Assembly (NCBI GenBank): GCA_025526915.1
Contig: JAHLKH010000090.1
Span: 34,892-98,891, forward strand
From: Entophlyctis helioformis
Taxonomy: Eukaryota; Chytridiomycota; Chytridiomycetes; Chytridiales; Chytriomycetaceae
Reading direction: 5' to 3'
Length of the DNA stretch: 64,000 nt
Shown here: piece after piece, positions 1 to 12,279 of the stretch
Layout of the letters: each line of letters starts with the position of its first letter
Position numbering within the stretch: the first letter of the stretch is position 1
Program-made: the position numbers and the translations under genes
Notes under the pieces: model-generated
What the model was told of the DNA's origin: nothing
Database searches by the model: none
What the model saw: the letters and a program-made list of their open reading frames with translations, nothing else

Positions 1-3000
1 TAGCCCGACAGCGACTTTTGGCAAAGCTCGAGCTGCTCCGTCAGATGCGGCAGCAAGTTGGCAATGGTCTCGTCAAGCACGCAGCACTGGATGACGTTGG
101 GGTGCTCGTTGGCCAGACCCATGATCTTGCACCACGACTTGTCAATGTTGCTGAAGCGCTTGGCTTCCTTGGGCATCTGCTTGGCGATATCACCGCCCAC
201 AAACACAGCCTCGAGGTAGATCCACAGGTTCTGCACAGCAAGCCAGTTCTCAATAACCTCGGACGCCGTGCTCAGGTTGTGCACCCACGTCTGGATAGTC
301 GGCTTGAATGGCGCGTTGTAGCGGTTACTCATGAGCGAAGCAAGCGTCATGAGCGAGTCCTCCATCTGCGAGATGATCTCTGACGTCGCGGACGGCTTGA
401 GGATAAGGTTGCCGCGCGTCTTGAAGCCGGCAAGCGTAAACGACTTGTCTTCCCAGTCGGCGACCGTCGCCTTAAGCTTGACTTCGATATCCGCTTCCTT
501 GACGGCGGCCGTGCAAATATCCTCAATGTCCTCTGTGTGATCGTTGAGCGGCGCATCGAGCAGGTTCTTGAGGTAGAACATGTCGGGATCGAGGTTGAAC
601 TGCGTCTTGGTGACGCTCATGATCGAGTCCCAGTGGCGCTGCTGCATGGACTTGTTGCACATCATGTCGAGCAGCGGCACCATGGCGGCGAGGTTGTCGA
701 CAATGTTCTTGAGCTCGGTGAAGGCGTCCCAGTCCTTGATGGCCTTGGGCAGCTTCTTGATCTTGTTCTGGAAGTCGGTCATTTCCGTGTTGATCTTTTC
801 GAGGTCAATGTCTGTCCACAGCGTCTCCGAGTACGTCTGGCGCTTCTCGAGCACGTCGTTGTAGAGACTGTACAGGTTTTGCAGCAGCTTGAGCTCCTTC
901 TTGATGCGCACGAGCGTGGGGAACGGCGTCACGGGCAGGCAGAAGAGCTCCTCGCCGGCAGAGTACGTCTCCCACTTGCGGTTAAGCTCGTCGAAGCCGC
1001 GCTGGAACACATTCAGGCGCTCGCTGGCGGTCTTGGGCGGGATGTTGCCGGCCATGGGCCCGTTCTCGGTGTACTCGACCGTAAACTCCTTGACGTCCTG
1101 CGAGAACTTTTGCACAGCGCCAATGAGATCGGCCTTGAACACGGGCTGGATCTTGCTGAGATGCGCCTGGGTGTCAATGACAAGCATCTTGAGCTTCTTC
1201 CAGCTGTACCGGAGCGAGTCGACCATTTCCGTTTCCTCGCGCGTGACCGAGACGCTGTGCTTGGTAAGCAGGAGATACGCCTCTTCGATCGGCGCGACCT
1301 TCATGTCAATGTCGACTTCTGCCTCGCGGATCTCGCTCAGCGTCTGGACGGCGATGCGCAGGTCGTCAATGTCAGCAATCTTGCGACTGAGCTTGATCGT
1401 CTTGTTCTCCATGTACTCGATGAGCTCCTCCATGTCCTTCTTGACCTTGCGGTTGAGGTTGAGGCCGTACTGCTGCTTCCACTCCTTGGTCTCGGACAGG
1501 AGCGCCATCTTGAGCGGCTCGGCCGAGATGAGGAGCAGGCCAATCTGCGTCGACACGGGGATCTCAAGGATCTCGCGCTCAATGAACTCGTAGCGGTTGA
1601 TCTCGTTCTCAAAGTCGGCAATCGTGGGGTTGCTGTCCAGGAACTTTTGGATCGTCTCGGCCTTGTCCTCTTTCCAGAGGAAATCGTACTTGGCAAACTG
1701 CTCACGGTGGTACTCGACGTCCTTCTTCATCGAGTTGACCGTCGAGCTGAGCATCATAATGACCTTGAGCACGTCCTTGTTGTTGGCGACCTGTGACGTG
1801 TCTTCGGGGTAGTGGCCCGTCGCGTGGTCGTCGGGGGCGTCCAGGAACACGCGCCAGTTGAGGTTGAGCTTCTTGGCGACATCAACGACCATGTTGCCCG
1901 CCTTGTTGAGCGCACCCTGGATGTCCTCGAGTTTGGGCTGAAGCACAACATTGGGGATCACCAGCACCAGCTCGGCGCGGAAGAAGGGCTTCTGGGTCGG
2001 AGCCTTGTTGTACTGGTTGCTCGTGTATGTGCCCAGCCGCGCTCTGAGGGTGTCGAGCGAGCTCTTGGTGCACTGAACAAGCGCCTCAAAGTTTTGGTAG
2101 TTTGCGTTGTAGTAGACGCTCTCGTAGGCGAGCCGCAGATCCGGCGTCACGTACTGCATCACGTTCTTGGAGAGCTCAGAGATGATGTCGCGCGTGGCGC
2201 TTTCGATGAGATTGCTGCGGTTGCTGATGGACTGGATCATGGACGAGCAGCGCTTTTCAGTCTTGTCGAGGAACACGTCGACGGTCCACTGCTCGAAATC
2301 GGCAGGCACTTCCACAAGCGAGATTTCGGCAATGCGCCGCACGCCCATCTCGATGCGGCACTCGGAGATGTCGAGCAGCTTGTCCACAAGCTCCTCGAGT
2401 CGGGCGAGCTGCTTGTGGTTGGCTTGAAGGTATTCGTCGAGGTTGAGCGATGTCCTGATGGCAGGCAAGGGGGTTTGGTGAGGTGGTTGCAAAGCATCAG
2501 TCAGTCGCCGTCACAGTCGCCGTCACAGTCGCAGTCACAGTCGCAGTCACAGGCCAGCAGGCTGCGAGTGGCAAGACATACCATGTCAGAGCAGTCAAGC
2601 CAGGCTGCAGTGTACGGTCCAGCTCGTCAATGTGCGGAGCCATTGCGCGACGCAAGATGGTCGTCACGCGGTCAAGAACGCGCTTCTTTGTGTGCAGGAT
2701 GTGGATCAGGCCATTGTACAGGTTCTTGTAATACATTTCCTTGGTGCAGACGTTTCGCACAGAGTCGGGCACCTCGAGCGTCAGCCGCAGCATGTGCTTG
2801 GTCTCTTTGATCAGCTGGATGATCTGCGGATCAAAGTTGACGTAGACCTGTCCCTCGCCGTTGGAGACCAGGAGCGTGGCTTGCAGCCCCGTCTTGGCCT
2901 GCTCGACAATGTTGAACCACGAGCGGTGCCACAGGATTTCAAACTCGATGAGAGCACGGGCGAGCTTGTTGTAGTTGCGGATGTGTTTCTTGGCTTCGGC

Positions 3001-5721
3001 GGATTCGAGGACCGACGTGTTGCTCTTGAAGTGCTTCATGGGAGTCTCGATGCGTCTGTACAGTTGGCGAGCCCATGCGATGGCACCAGAGACTGGCGGC
3101 GTGTTGCGCGGGATCGTTGGGGCATCCTTGTACTTTTGGTACAGCTTGCGGACACCTTCAAGGTCCTTGCGCGTGTAGTGGACAAAGACGGCGTGGTACT
3201 TGGACTCGAGGTCGAGCTGCATGTCCTTGATGTGGCTGAACTTTTGCAGGAGCTCGAGGGACTGCTCCGTGCTGATGATGTGCTCAAACGACGCGTCGAT
3301 AAACTGCTGAAGCGTCGCCTCGAGATCGGCGACCTGCTTCTTGAAGTTGTTGTAGTCCGAGTCGTATTCCTATCGAAGCGAGCAGCGGGTGTTGGATGGG
3401 GACAAGAGTCTGTCGGTCAGTGGGGCTGCCCATGCATCGCACGTCATTCACAGACCAGCGTCTCACCATCTTGCGGTGATCAAGAATGTCGTACGGCTTG
3501 CGCTGCAGTTGCACCAGGATGTTGGAGAAGCGTCTGACAATCGAGTCCATGCCCTCGACACCGAGCGTCTCGAGCAGCGAAAACTTTTCAATGATGTTGA
3601 ACATGTCGATGACCTTCTGGATGCGCTTGCAGAAGGCGTCGAACTTGCCAAAAATGTACATTTCAGAAAAGTCAAACTGCTTCTCGCTCGGCGTCTCTTG
3701 CAGTTTGCGCTGCAGAGTGCGCGGCAGGCCAGGGAGGGAGGAGTGGTTGGGAAGAGTCAGTAGGTTCCCATCGCAATGCCAAGGCAAGACGCCTGCTGGA
3801 TACCTTGATCTCGTGGAAGCAGCGCTGGTAGGCTTCGTTGAGTTTGTGGCACTCCATCAGCTTGCGCACAAGCACCTGGCGATCGAGATCCCAGATCTTG
3901 GATCCGCCGTCCTTGTACACAAACTCCTTGCAGCTCGTGATCATCTGGTTGGTGATTTTGACAAACAGCGATGTCATGCGCTCAGAGGTGTTGTAGTACC
4001 GCGAGATGGAGTAGATCATCTTGATGGCGTTGATGAGGCCGGGAATGGCGGGAATCATGCCAAGAGGATCGCTACGGTAAAGAGGGTCGTAGAAGCGCTC
4101 GAGGGTGTACAGGTACTTGACATTGTCCTTGGACTCGTTGGCGGCATCGGTGACACGGTCGTCGAGGTCCTTCCAGGTCTTGAGAAGAGCGCGGGACTTA
4201 ACAGCGTTGAGGATGCCAATGACCTTTTTGCAGATGGGGCTCTTGAGTTGGTCGGTGATGCTGTTGAACTTGACCATGCGAGCCTTCCAGTGGGCCAGCT
4301 CGGCATTGGGGCCGATGTCGTCGGCTTCCTTTCGCATCTGCTCACTTTCGGCAAGCACCTGCTCGATCTGCTTGCACCACTCCGTGACAAGTGCTGAGCG
4401 ACGACAGAGGGAGAGTGGAGGGTGTGAGTTTACAAGGAAAAGAGCTGGCGATATGCCGGCATTATGGCAGCGTCAGATGGGCAGACATACCTTCGAGGGC
4501 ATTGATGACTTCGGGATTGTGAGCAGCGTTTGCATAATCGGATGGCTTCTTGAATGCCTCGAGGTCAATCGTGCACGGGTGGAGCTGAACACTGTCGTGC
4601 AGATTGACCATGGCGACATCGAGATCGTTGGTAAACTTTTCAAGAACCTCCATGAAGCCCTTGACTGACTCGTCCTTTTGGCGGTTGAGCACACCCCAGT
4701 TTTCCTTGAAAGGCACGTTTGGTCGTGAGGATGACGGACATACAGGGTTGACGCGCACAGCAGACCAACTTACTTGGGCACGCAGAGCAGGCATGACAAT
4801 GTGCTTGATCATGGTCGTGAGCGACGGCAGCAGGTTGGCATTGAGCGGGCCAAAGGAGATATCAGTGTAGATGTTCTGGAGCGTGATGGCCTTTGTGGAC
4901 GGGCGGATGAAGAACGCGCCGGCGCCGGTCAGGACCTCTTGTTGCCGAGTGAGACAATGAGCGTGTTGGCTTTTTGCTGGTTGTTTGGGCCGGCGATCTT
5001 GGCTGCACTCGAGTCATCCTGCATGGCCGATAGTCGCACAAACGTCGCAGGGTTGTCGTCATACGACGTGTCCAAGTCACGCAAAGGCGCGGTGCGAGCG
5101 AATGCGAGAATGCATTGGAAGATTCGAAAGCAGGAGCGGCAGAGAGCAGACGTCGACGGGCAGACGACAAGGCGAGTGGGGGAAGGCCGTGACACCAAGA
5201 GCAAAGGGGGGGCGGCATGTGTCAGTCAGCACACTCTCTCCAATGATACGCTTAGAGGCAATGCAAGACGGGCAAGCCACCACGGCAAGCGTGACAGCAA
5301 GAGTGACAGCAAGAGCAGGACAGGACACGAGAGACACGACACCGTGTCGTGTCATCACGACAGAGACGCGCAATCGAGAGCAGGCGTGAGCAGACGTGAG
5401 CAGGCGTACCTTTTGCCAGAACAACAGGACACGGCGGGAGCCGCCTTCCGCAAAAAAGTCATTGAAGATGTCGAGCTTGTTGCCGAGCAGCAGCGAGTTC
5501 TCGAGCGTCGCAGGCTTCTCGTCGATGAAGGCGCCAAACTTTTCGAGCAGATACCTGTGCCGAGCATCGAGCGATGCGCGTTTCTTCTCGACGGCCGTTT
5601 GGGCAGCGGCGGCCTTCTTCTTGTTGTCGTTCTCGTGAGCGGCGGCGGCAGCGGCACCTCCAATGTTTTGGTTGGAGCGGTGCAGGTTGCTTGTGCTCCC
5701 TGTCGTCGCTGTGGTTGCCAT
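1..5721 (-). CDS. Axonemal outer-arm dynein heavy chain, DNAH5/DNAH8 (gamma) type, 5' part, partial
   Basis: Motor subunit of the flagellar outer dynein arm. Seven exons on the minus strand: 5410-5721, 4774-5018, 4491-4704, 3804-4393, 3467-3709, 2582-3369 and <1-2454, with GT-AG introns in compatible phases. The N-terminus has the gamma-type start (LDARHRYLLEKFGAF), followed by the DHC_N1 tail (VLAESEQMRKEADDIGP, DNVKYLYTLERFYDPLY, YNTSERMTSLFVKITNQM). The last exon runs into the linker region (DHC_N2): NLWIYLEAVFVGGDIAKQ and RFSNIDKSWCKIM are near-diagnostic for DNAH5/8. The AAA motor lies beyond the left edge. Start ATG at 5721. Anomaly: in exon 2 the frame breaks at about 4938, where one base seems missing between SLGNK and EVLTGAG. 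An axonemal heavy chain implies a flagellated stage. Confidence 0.93.
2508..2552. repeat. Imperfect 12-bp tandem repeat in a dynein intron
   Basis: Roughly four copies of a cgtcacagtcgc-like 12-mer lie inside the 2455-2581 intron of the dynein gene. Read on the minus strand they translate as a spurious VTAT repeat, which is why the intron looks open. Confidence 0.8.
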
Positions 5722-5852
5722 ACGCGCACTAGTGTCTGTCTGTCTGTTGTCTGGTCAGGTTTGTCTGTTGGGCTGTCGTCGGTCGGTCGGTCGGGGATAG
5801 GCAGGTGTCGCGTGCTGACACGAGATTGGAGAGATGCGAGAAAAACAAATTT

Positions 5853-7987
5853 TCATTCGTCGTCGTCTTCGTCAACCCATTCGTCGTCCTCATCGGCGTG
5901 ACTGGAGCCGAGCGACGAGGACGCTCCCTCGGAAGCCGGGAGTGGAACAGGCGAGGATGCGGGAGATGCCATTGCAGACGTGACCGCCGAGGTGTCGACG
6001 CTGGAATGTGCCAGCATATTGGTCATGGCAGCAGCAAGCGCATTGGCGATTGCGCTCGTGTCTGCCGCCGAGTCTGATGTGCTGCCAGCAGCAAGGGTGA
6101 GGGAGGCCGCGGCTTGCATGGCTGCAGCATGCAGTGCCTCGACAGTCAGAGTCGGCAGCAGGCGGTTGCCGAACGCTTCGAGGTCAGCCTCGCCAGTCGC
6201 GTTGCTGAGAAAGAGGGCAAGGCTGAAGTTGGGCTCTTCGAATAAGCTTGGGGCAGGCGAGCTAGGTTTGGGTTGAGCAGGAGGCGCAGTGGGATGAGCA
6301 CGGCTGCGGTGACTTGCAATGCATCCTTCTTTGCAGCACCATCCGCCGCAGTCCTTGCAGATGCCCATCAGCTTGCGGCAGGTGGACCGGCAGGAAGATG
6401 CCCGGCAGTGGAGACACTGGATGAGCGAGTCGCTAAAGTGGGCATCGCAGTATGTGCGGTTGTCGCAGTTGCTGCACCGAGACCAGTCAAGACTTTCGCT
6501 GCAGTCCTCGCAGAGCTGCTGCGTGCATCCTGCCCACGCGCACTTGGACAGTAAGAAGATGCCCTCGATTTCGTTGTCATCGATATCAGAGTCGCCGTCC
6601 TCGCTGTCTTGTTTCTTTTTGGAGCATGGCTCGCAGCACCAGGAGCTGCAGTGGGAGCACTTGCGTTCCTTGGCGCAGTCGACGCATGAGCGCGACTGAC
6701 ACCGGTCGCCCGAGCACTTGACAAAGACGCTGGTGTCGAGCGCGTCGTCACCGTAGCAGTCCTTGCATGCAACAGGAAGCGATTTGCTGCATGTGATGCA
6801 GTTGAGCTGCTGAGAGTATGTGATGCCCGATTCGCAGCGAGTGCACATGGTTGGGTTCAGCCGGAACGTGTCTGGCCTGTCGCAGAGAGCCTTGAATGCG
6901 TCCGAGACTTCGAGCAGCACCTCGCCCATGTCGTCAAAGTCGTCGCCGAACCAGAAGTCGTCCCAGTCGTCGTGCTGCTCTCCGCCGTGGATACCGCCAC
7001 ACTCGTGAACATTGAGGTACTGCAGCCTCAGCTTGGCGGGGATCTGGCGCCAAGCGGGCGGCGTGCCCAGCGAAGCCAAGGCAGCAGAAGACAGATCGGA
7101 TGCTCCGGGTGGGCTGCCCGCGGTGCTGGCGGCGTATCTCCAAGCAGGGGACGGGCACGCTGATACGCGGCTCTTGGAGCCGGACGTATGCGGCGGGCAG
7201 CGCGCCATCTGGACCAGTTGTTGAGGTGCTGGGGCAGATCGCGGAGCCAGATGCCGGGGGTATTGGAGATGTCGAGGGACGTCAGGGCAGGCAGGGAGTC
7301 GAGCAGCAGGAGCAGCGAGTGGACGTTGACGTGGACGCACTTTGCCAGGTCGACGGTCCTCAGCGACGACGACACGACGGACGGGGCGAGGATCTCGGTG
7401 ACGTCGCGGATCATCATGTAGGACGAGCAGTAGGTGCTGGCCAGGGACTCCTGCGGCAGCTTCCAGAAGCCGCGCCTGTGCGAGAACTTGAACCACGCCC
7501 GGTGCCCGCTGCCGATGAAGCGCGGCACCTTGAGCGAGACGTTGGCCCACAGCTCGGGCGACGAGACGACCACGTTGTGCAGCTTGACGCAGACCTCGGC
7601 CAGGGCCACGAGGATGGGCATCGGCACGGCGGCAAAGTCTACGAGGGTCCACTTGAGGATGTGCACAAGGAGCTCGGTGGACAGGTCGGTGAGCAGCAGC
7701 GCAGGGACCTGCGGCGGTGTCGGTTGTTGCAGTGTCTGCAGTGTCTGTGGTGCCGGTGGTTGCAGCTCTAGTGTCTGTGGCGATGTGGTGGCTGTCGGTG
7801 TGGATGCGATGGCCGTGGTGGTGCTGGCCGACGATGGCATCTGCTGGTCGTGCTGGTCGTGCTGGTCGTAGTCGTCGTAGTCGTCGTGCTGGTCGTGGTG
7901 GCCGTGCTGGTCTGGCGTCAGTTGCAGAGAGGGCAGAGGAGCCAGCAGAGGCACGAGCTGTGTGGGTTCGTCATTGGCAGCGGCCAT
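5853..7987 (-). CDS. F-box protein with leucine-rich-like region and large Cys-rich zinc-binding region
   Basis: Probable substrate adaptor of an SCF-type ubiquitin ligase. From ATG 7987: an acidic His/Asp/Gln-rich leader, then an F-box-like block (LSTELLVHILKWTLVDFA ... SSPELWANVSLKVPRF), then leucine-rich-like segments (LPALTSLDISNT). After a frame change between about 7230 and 7050 it continues with LRLQYLNVHECGG and about 200 residues dense in CxxC pairs (CTRCESGITYSQQLNCITC, CSHCSSWCCEPC, CSNCDNRTYC, CKDCGGWCC). The tail is Ala-rich and ends in an acidic segment (stop 5853). The frame change is unresolved: no clean GT-AG intron is visible, and all three frames are open in places. It may be a missed intron or one or two indels. 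The specific family is not recognised. Confidence 0.62.
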
Positions 7988-8320
7988 TGGGGGCAGGCGA
8001 GTGGGTTGAGTTGGACGAAGCAGGGCGGGGATGTTTTCAAGGGGCGACGCATCGGCGCACGTCGTCTGACTCGGCTGACACAGCCACACCGCGCTCGGCG
8101 ATCGCGTCACACACACACCAAGTGCACACAAGAACACACACGCGCGTCTCAGTGCACCGGCACATGTCGATCAACAGGCTTCGTTCATTCGTGTTGTGGT
8201 CATACAGATCAGAGACAGATCTTGGTTGGTTTGGGTGTCAGTTGGTAGTCAGTTGGTAGTCATTCAGTCGGTAGCCATTCAGTCGGTCTTTGTGGGTTGG
8301 TGCAGGTGCCGGCGAGTCGT
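7988..8320. other. Intergenic region between two minus-strand genes
   Basis: No gene supported. It holds the presumed promoter/5'UTR of the F-box/Cys-rich gene and the 3' end of the repeat-protein gene, with short direct repeats (tcagttggtagtcagttggtagtcattcagtcggtagccattcagtcgg region, 8237-8286). Confidence 0.6.
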
Positions 8321-11300
8321 TTACTTCTTGCCGTTCTTGTTGGCCTGCTGCTTGGGAGCGGGTGCCTGACTTTGGCCCTTGGCTGGGGCGGCCTGCTTCG
8401 ACGGCAGAGGGGCGGCCTTGGTGGGCGACGCGGCCTTCTGCTGGACGGGTGCAGCCTGCTTGGCAGGAGCACTCTGCGGGCGGGATGCCGGCTGCGAGGG
8501 TGCCTTGGTGGGAGACGCGGCCTTCTGTTGAGCCGGGGCGGCCTTGGCGGGAGCCGGGGCAGCCTGCTTAGGGGCGGGAGTAGCCTGCTTCGCGGGGGCG
8601 GGGGCAGCGGCCTTGGTCGGCGACGCGGCCTTCTGCTGGACAGGGGCTGGAGTGGCAGCCTTCTGGACAGGGGCGGTCTGAGGACGCGCCTGCTGAGCGG
8701 GAGCGGCCTGCTTCACGGGAGCGGGAGCGGCCTGCTTGGGAGCGGGAGTCGCCTGCTTGACAGGGCAGGAGCGGCCTTCTGGACGGGAGCGGCAGCCTTC
8801 TGCTGGACGGGTGCACTCTGAGGACGCGCGTTTGCCTGCTGGACAGGGGCGGGTGCCTTGGTGGGCGACGCGGCCTTCTGAGGAGCGGGAGCAGCCTTGG
8901 CAGGGGCGGGGGCAGCCTGCTTGGGAGCAGGGGTGGCAGCCTTCTGCTGGACAGGAGCCGGAGCAGCCTTGGTCGGCGACGCGGCCTTCTGCTGGACAGG
9001 GGCGGGAGTGGCAGCCTTCTGGACAGGGGCGGTCTGGGGACGCGCCTGCTGAGCGGGGGTGGCAGCCTTGGCGGGAGCGGGGGCAGCCTGCTTGGGAGCG
9101 GGAGTCGCCTGCTTGACAGGGGCAGCCTGCTTGACGGGGGCAGCGGCAGCCTTCTGGGCAGCCTGCTCGTTGTTATCGCCAAAAAGGAGACGGACCGACT
9201 GGAAGATGCTGTCGTCACTGTCCGTTGGACGCATCTGCTGCTGGGCAGCCTTCTGGACGGGAGCGGCCTGCTTCACGGGAGCGGGAGCGGCCTGCTTGGG
9301 AGCGGGAGTCGCCTGCTTGACAGGGGCGGGAGCGGCCTTCTGCACGGGAGCGGCAGCCTTCTGCTGGACGGGTGCACTCTGAGGACGCGCGTTTGCCTGC
9401 TGGACAGGGGCGGGTGCCTTGGTGGGCGACGCGGCCTTCTGAGGAGCGGGAGCAGCCTGCTTGGGAACAGGGGTAGCCTGCTTCGCGGGGGCGGGGGCAG
9501 CCTTGGTCGGCGACGCGGCCTTCTGCTGGACAGGGGCGGGAGTGGCAGCCTTCTGGACAGGGGCGGTCTGAGGACGCGCCTGCTGAGCGGGGGTGGCAGC
9601 CTTGGCGGGAGCGGGGGCAGCCTGCTTGGGAGCGGGAGTCGCCTGCTTGACAGGAGCGGGGGCGGCCTTGGTGGGCGACGCGGCCTTCTGTTGAGCCGGG
9701 GCGGCCTTGGCAGGCGCGGCGGCCGCCTGTGGCATGTACATGTATTGCACATGGTGCATCAGAGTCGAGTTCTCGTTATCGTCATGCGCCTGCTGGCGAA
9801 TGTTGGCGGCGTTGTTGTTCACCTTCTGGACAGGTGCGGTCTGGGGACGAGCCTGTTGCACGGGAGCGGCCTGCTTGACGGGAGCGGGGGCAGCCTTCTG
9901 AACGGGTGCAGCCTGCTTAGCAGGGGCGGGGGCAGCCTGCTTGGGAGCAGGGGTGGCAGCCTTCTGCTGGACAGGAGCCGGAGCAGCCTTGGTCGGCGAC
10001 GCGGCCTTCTGCTGGACAGGGGCGGGAGTGGCAGCCTTCTGGACAGGGGCGGTCTGAGGACGAGCCTGCTGAGCGGGGGCCTTGGCGGGAGCGGCAGCCT
10101 TGGCGGGAGCGGGGGTCTCGGCGAAAAGGAAGCCAAGAGCGCCTGCATCGTTCATCGAGTCCCAGAAGTCGGCTGGTACGCAAGAGAGCAGATTAGGTGT
10201 TAGCTGGATGTTCCAAAACGCGTCGGGAAATAACAGAGCATAACATAGTTGGACGTACCTCTGTTGGAAGCGGGAGCAGCCTGCTTCGACGGAGCAGCCT
10301 TCTGCTGGACGGGCTTGGGAGCGGGAGCGGCCTGCTTCACGGGAGCGGGAGCGGCCTTCTGGACGGGAGTAGCCTGCTTGACAGGGGCAGGAGCGGCCTT
10401 CTGCACGGGAGCGGCGGCCTTCTGCTGGACGGGTGCACTCTGGGGACGCGCGTTTGCCTGCTGGACAGGGGCGGGTGCCTTGGTGGGCGACGCGGCCTTC
10501 TGAGGAGCGGGAGCAGCCTTGGCAGGGGCGGGGGCAGCCTGCTTGGGAGCAGGGGTGGCAGCCTTCTGCTGGACAGGAGCCGGAGCAGCCTTGGTCGGCG
10601 ACGCGGCCTTCTGCTGGACAGGGGCGGGAGTGGCAGCCTTCTGGACAGGGGCGGTCTGGGGACGCGCCTGCTGAGCGGGGGCGGCAGCCTTGGCGGGAGC
10701 GGGAGCAGCCTGCTTGGGGGCAGGAGTCGCCTGCTTGACAGGGGCGGGAGCAGCCTTGGTCGGCGACGCGGCCTTCTGCTGGACAGGGGCGGGAGTCGCC
10801 TGCTTCGCGGGAGCAGTCTGAGGACGCGCCTGCTGAGCGGGGGCCTTGGTCGGCGAAGCAGCCTTCTGCTGGGCAGGAGCAGCCTTCTGCTGGGCCTGCT
10901 GGGTCTGTAGCAAGAGCAGTCCATAAGAGTCGCCAACGCGTCAGTCAAGTCACAGACAAGCGGACAGCAGACTAGATGCATAGCATGCACGTACCTTGGC
11001 GGGCTGATCGGCGAAAATACGCTGCATGGGAGCAGAGATGTCGCCGAACGACTTCTGGACGTTCTCGTTGAACATGTGGTTCAAGGCGAGGTTGCCAAGG
11101 CTCTGCATCTCAGCAGTCTGGGCGGCGGGGGCGGGAGCAGCCTGCTTCACGGGAGCGGGAGCGGCCTTCTGGACGGGAGCAGCCTGCTTGACAGGGGCGG
11201 GAGCGGCCTTCTGCACGGGAGCGGCGGCCTTCTGCTGGACGGGTGCACTCTGAGGACGCGCGTTTGCCTGCTGGACAGGGGCGGGTGCCTTGGTGGGCGA

Positions 11301-12279
11301 CGCGGCCTTCTGAGGAGCGGGAGCAGCCTTGGTAGGGGCGGGGGCAGCCTGCTTGGGAGCAGGGGTGGCAGCCTTCTGCTGGACAGGAGCCGGAGCAGCC
11401 TTGGTCGGCGACGCGGCCTTCTGCTGGACAGGGGCGGGAGTGGCAGCCTTCTGGACAGGGGCGGTCTGGGGACGCGCCTGCTGAGCGGGGGTGGCAGCCT
11501 TGGCGGGAGCGGGGGCAGCCTGCTTGGGAGCGGGAGTCGCCTGCTTGACAGGGGCGGGAGCAGCGGCCTTGGCAGGAGCGGGGGCGGGGGTGGCAGCCTT
11601 CTGCTGAAGAGCAGCGGCCTTCTGCTGGGCAGGGGCACTAGCGGGACGCGACGCGGGCTGAGCGCCGTACTGCTTGGGGGCGGGGGAAGCAGCGGCCTTC
11701 TGGGGAGCAGGGGCAGCCTTGGCAGCCTGGGCGGCCTGGGCAGGCGTAGCCGTACTCTTGGCGGTCTTGGGGGTCACATCGGCACCAGCCTTGGCCTGTC
11801 GTTGCGACGACTGCATAACGGGGCAGGAGGACAGCTCATCCCAGTCAATAAACGTGAACTCTGAGGAATCGTACGTTTGAAGGGTCTTCACAAGCGAGCG
11901 GTGTGTGGTACGTACGGGATGAGAGGGCGGATGGGCCACCGCGAGCACGCCATACAAACAGACGCGCGCGCAAGAACAATCGGCGTGGATTTGGCGAGAC
12001 GTGAGGGAACAGGTTGCGATCAGTCAGCCAGTGCCAGACGCAATTGTGGCGCATACGCGGTGCACGGATGCAGTGCAGGCTCGACGGAAGCAAAGACATC
12101 GGCAGCGCACAAGGGCAGCCACCAAGACCAGCGCAGCCGACGGCTGATCGCATTCAGCCGCATGCAACAGTAGCAGCAACATCAGCAGCATGGCGTACCT
12201 TGGCCTGATTGTTGGCGGTGGACGGAGCGGGGGCGGGGGCGGCACGGGCGGCAACGGCGACGTTCGACTTCTGGGGCAT
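8321..12279 (-). CDS. Low-complexity Ala/Pro/Gln/Lys repeat protein of unknown function
   Basis: Four exons: 12199-12279 (ATG 12279, MPQKSNVAVAARAAP), 10995-11885, 10259-10904 and 8321-10172, all with good GTACG/AG junctions. About 1,156 residues. Most of it is a recurring vocabulary of blocks (QKAATPAPVQQKAASPTKA, PKQAAPAPAKAA, QQARPQTAPVQ). No known domain is seen. Interspersed are short non-repeat islands: TFIDWDELSSCPVMQ, HMFNENVQKSFGDI...RIFADQ, DFWDSMNDAGALGFLFAE, HHVQYMYMPQ and SIFQSVRLLFGDNNEQ. The C-terminus is KNGKK. One base is missing in a G run near 8763 relative to sister repeat units. The exon sum (3,470 nt) is one short of a multiple of three, as that predicts. The composition resembles a flexible, basic linker or scaffold; function is not assignable. 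Confidence 0.75.
8380..11640. repeat. Long imperfect tandem repeats encoding PAKQ-rich blocks
   Basis: Near-identical stretches of about 150-300 bp recur. For example, the block starting gcctgcttgacaggggcggg and running through the gaggacgcgcgtttgcctgc motif occurs near 8755, 9310, 10375 and 11188. The units are nested smaller repeats, not evenly spaced like CRISPR, and stay in frame on the minus strand except at about 8763. Confidence 0.85.

Noticed and set aside
537..1796. Long plus-strand ORF (419 aa, Leu/Val/His-rich)
   Set aside because: Exact antisense of the dynein linker exon; the minus strand encodes a conserved dynein sequence, so this is a codon-bias shadow.
8380..11640. CRISPR-like repeat array
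   Set aside because: Repeats are contiguous, nested and coding, with no unique equal-length spacers, and the context is eukaryotic.
8297..11864. Several long plus-strand ORFs rich in Gly/Ser/Leu/Arg and minus-strand Arg/Leu/Pro ORFs
   Set aside because: Out-of-frame readings of the PAKQ repeat gene; they inherit the repeat but lack splice-phase continuity or an end-to-end frame.
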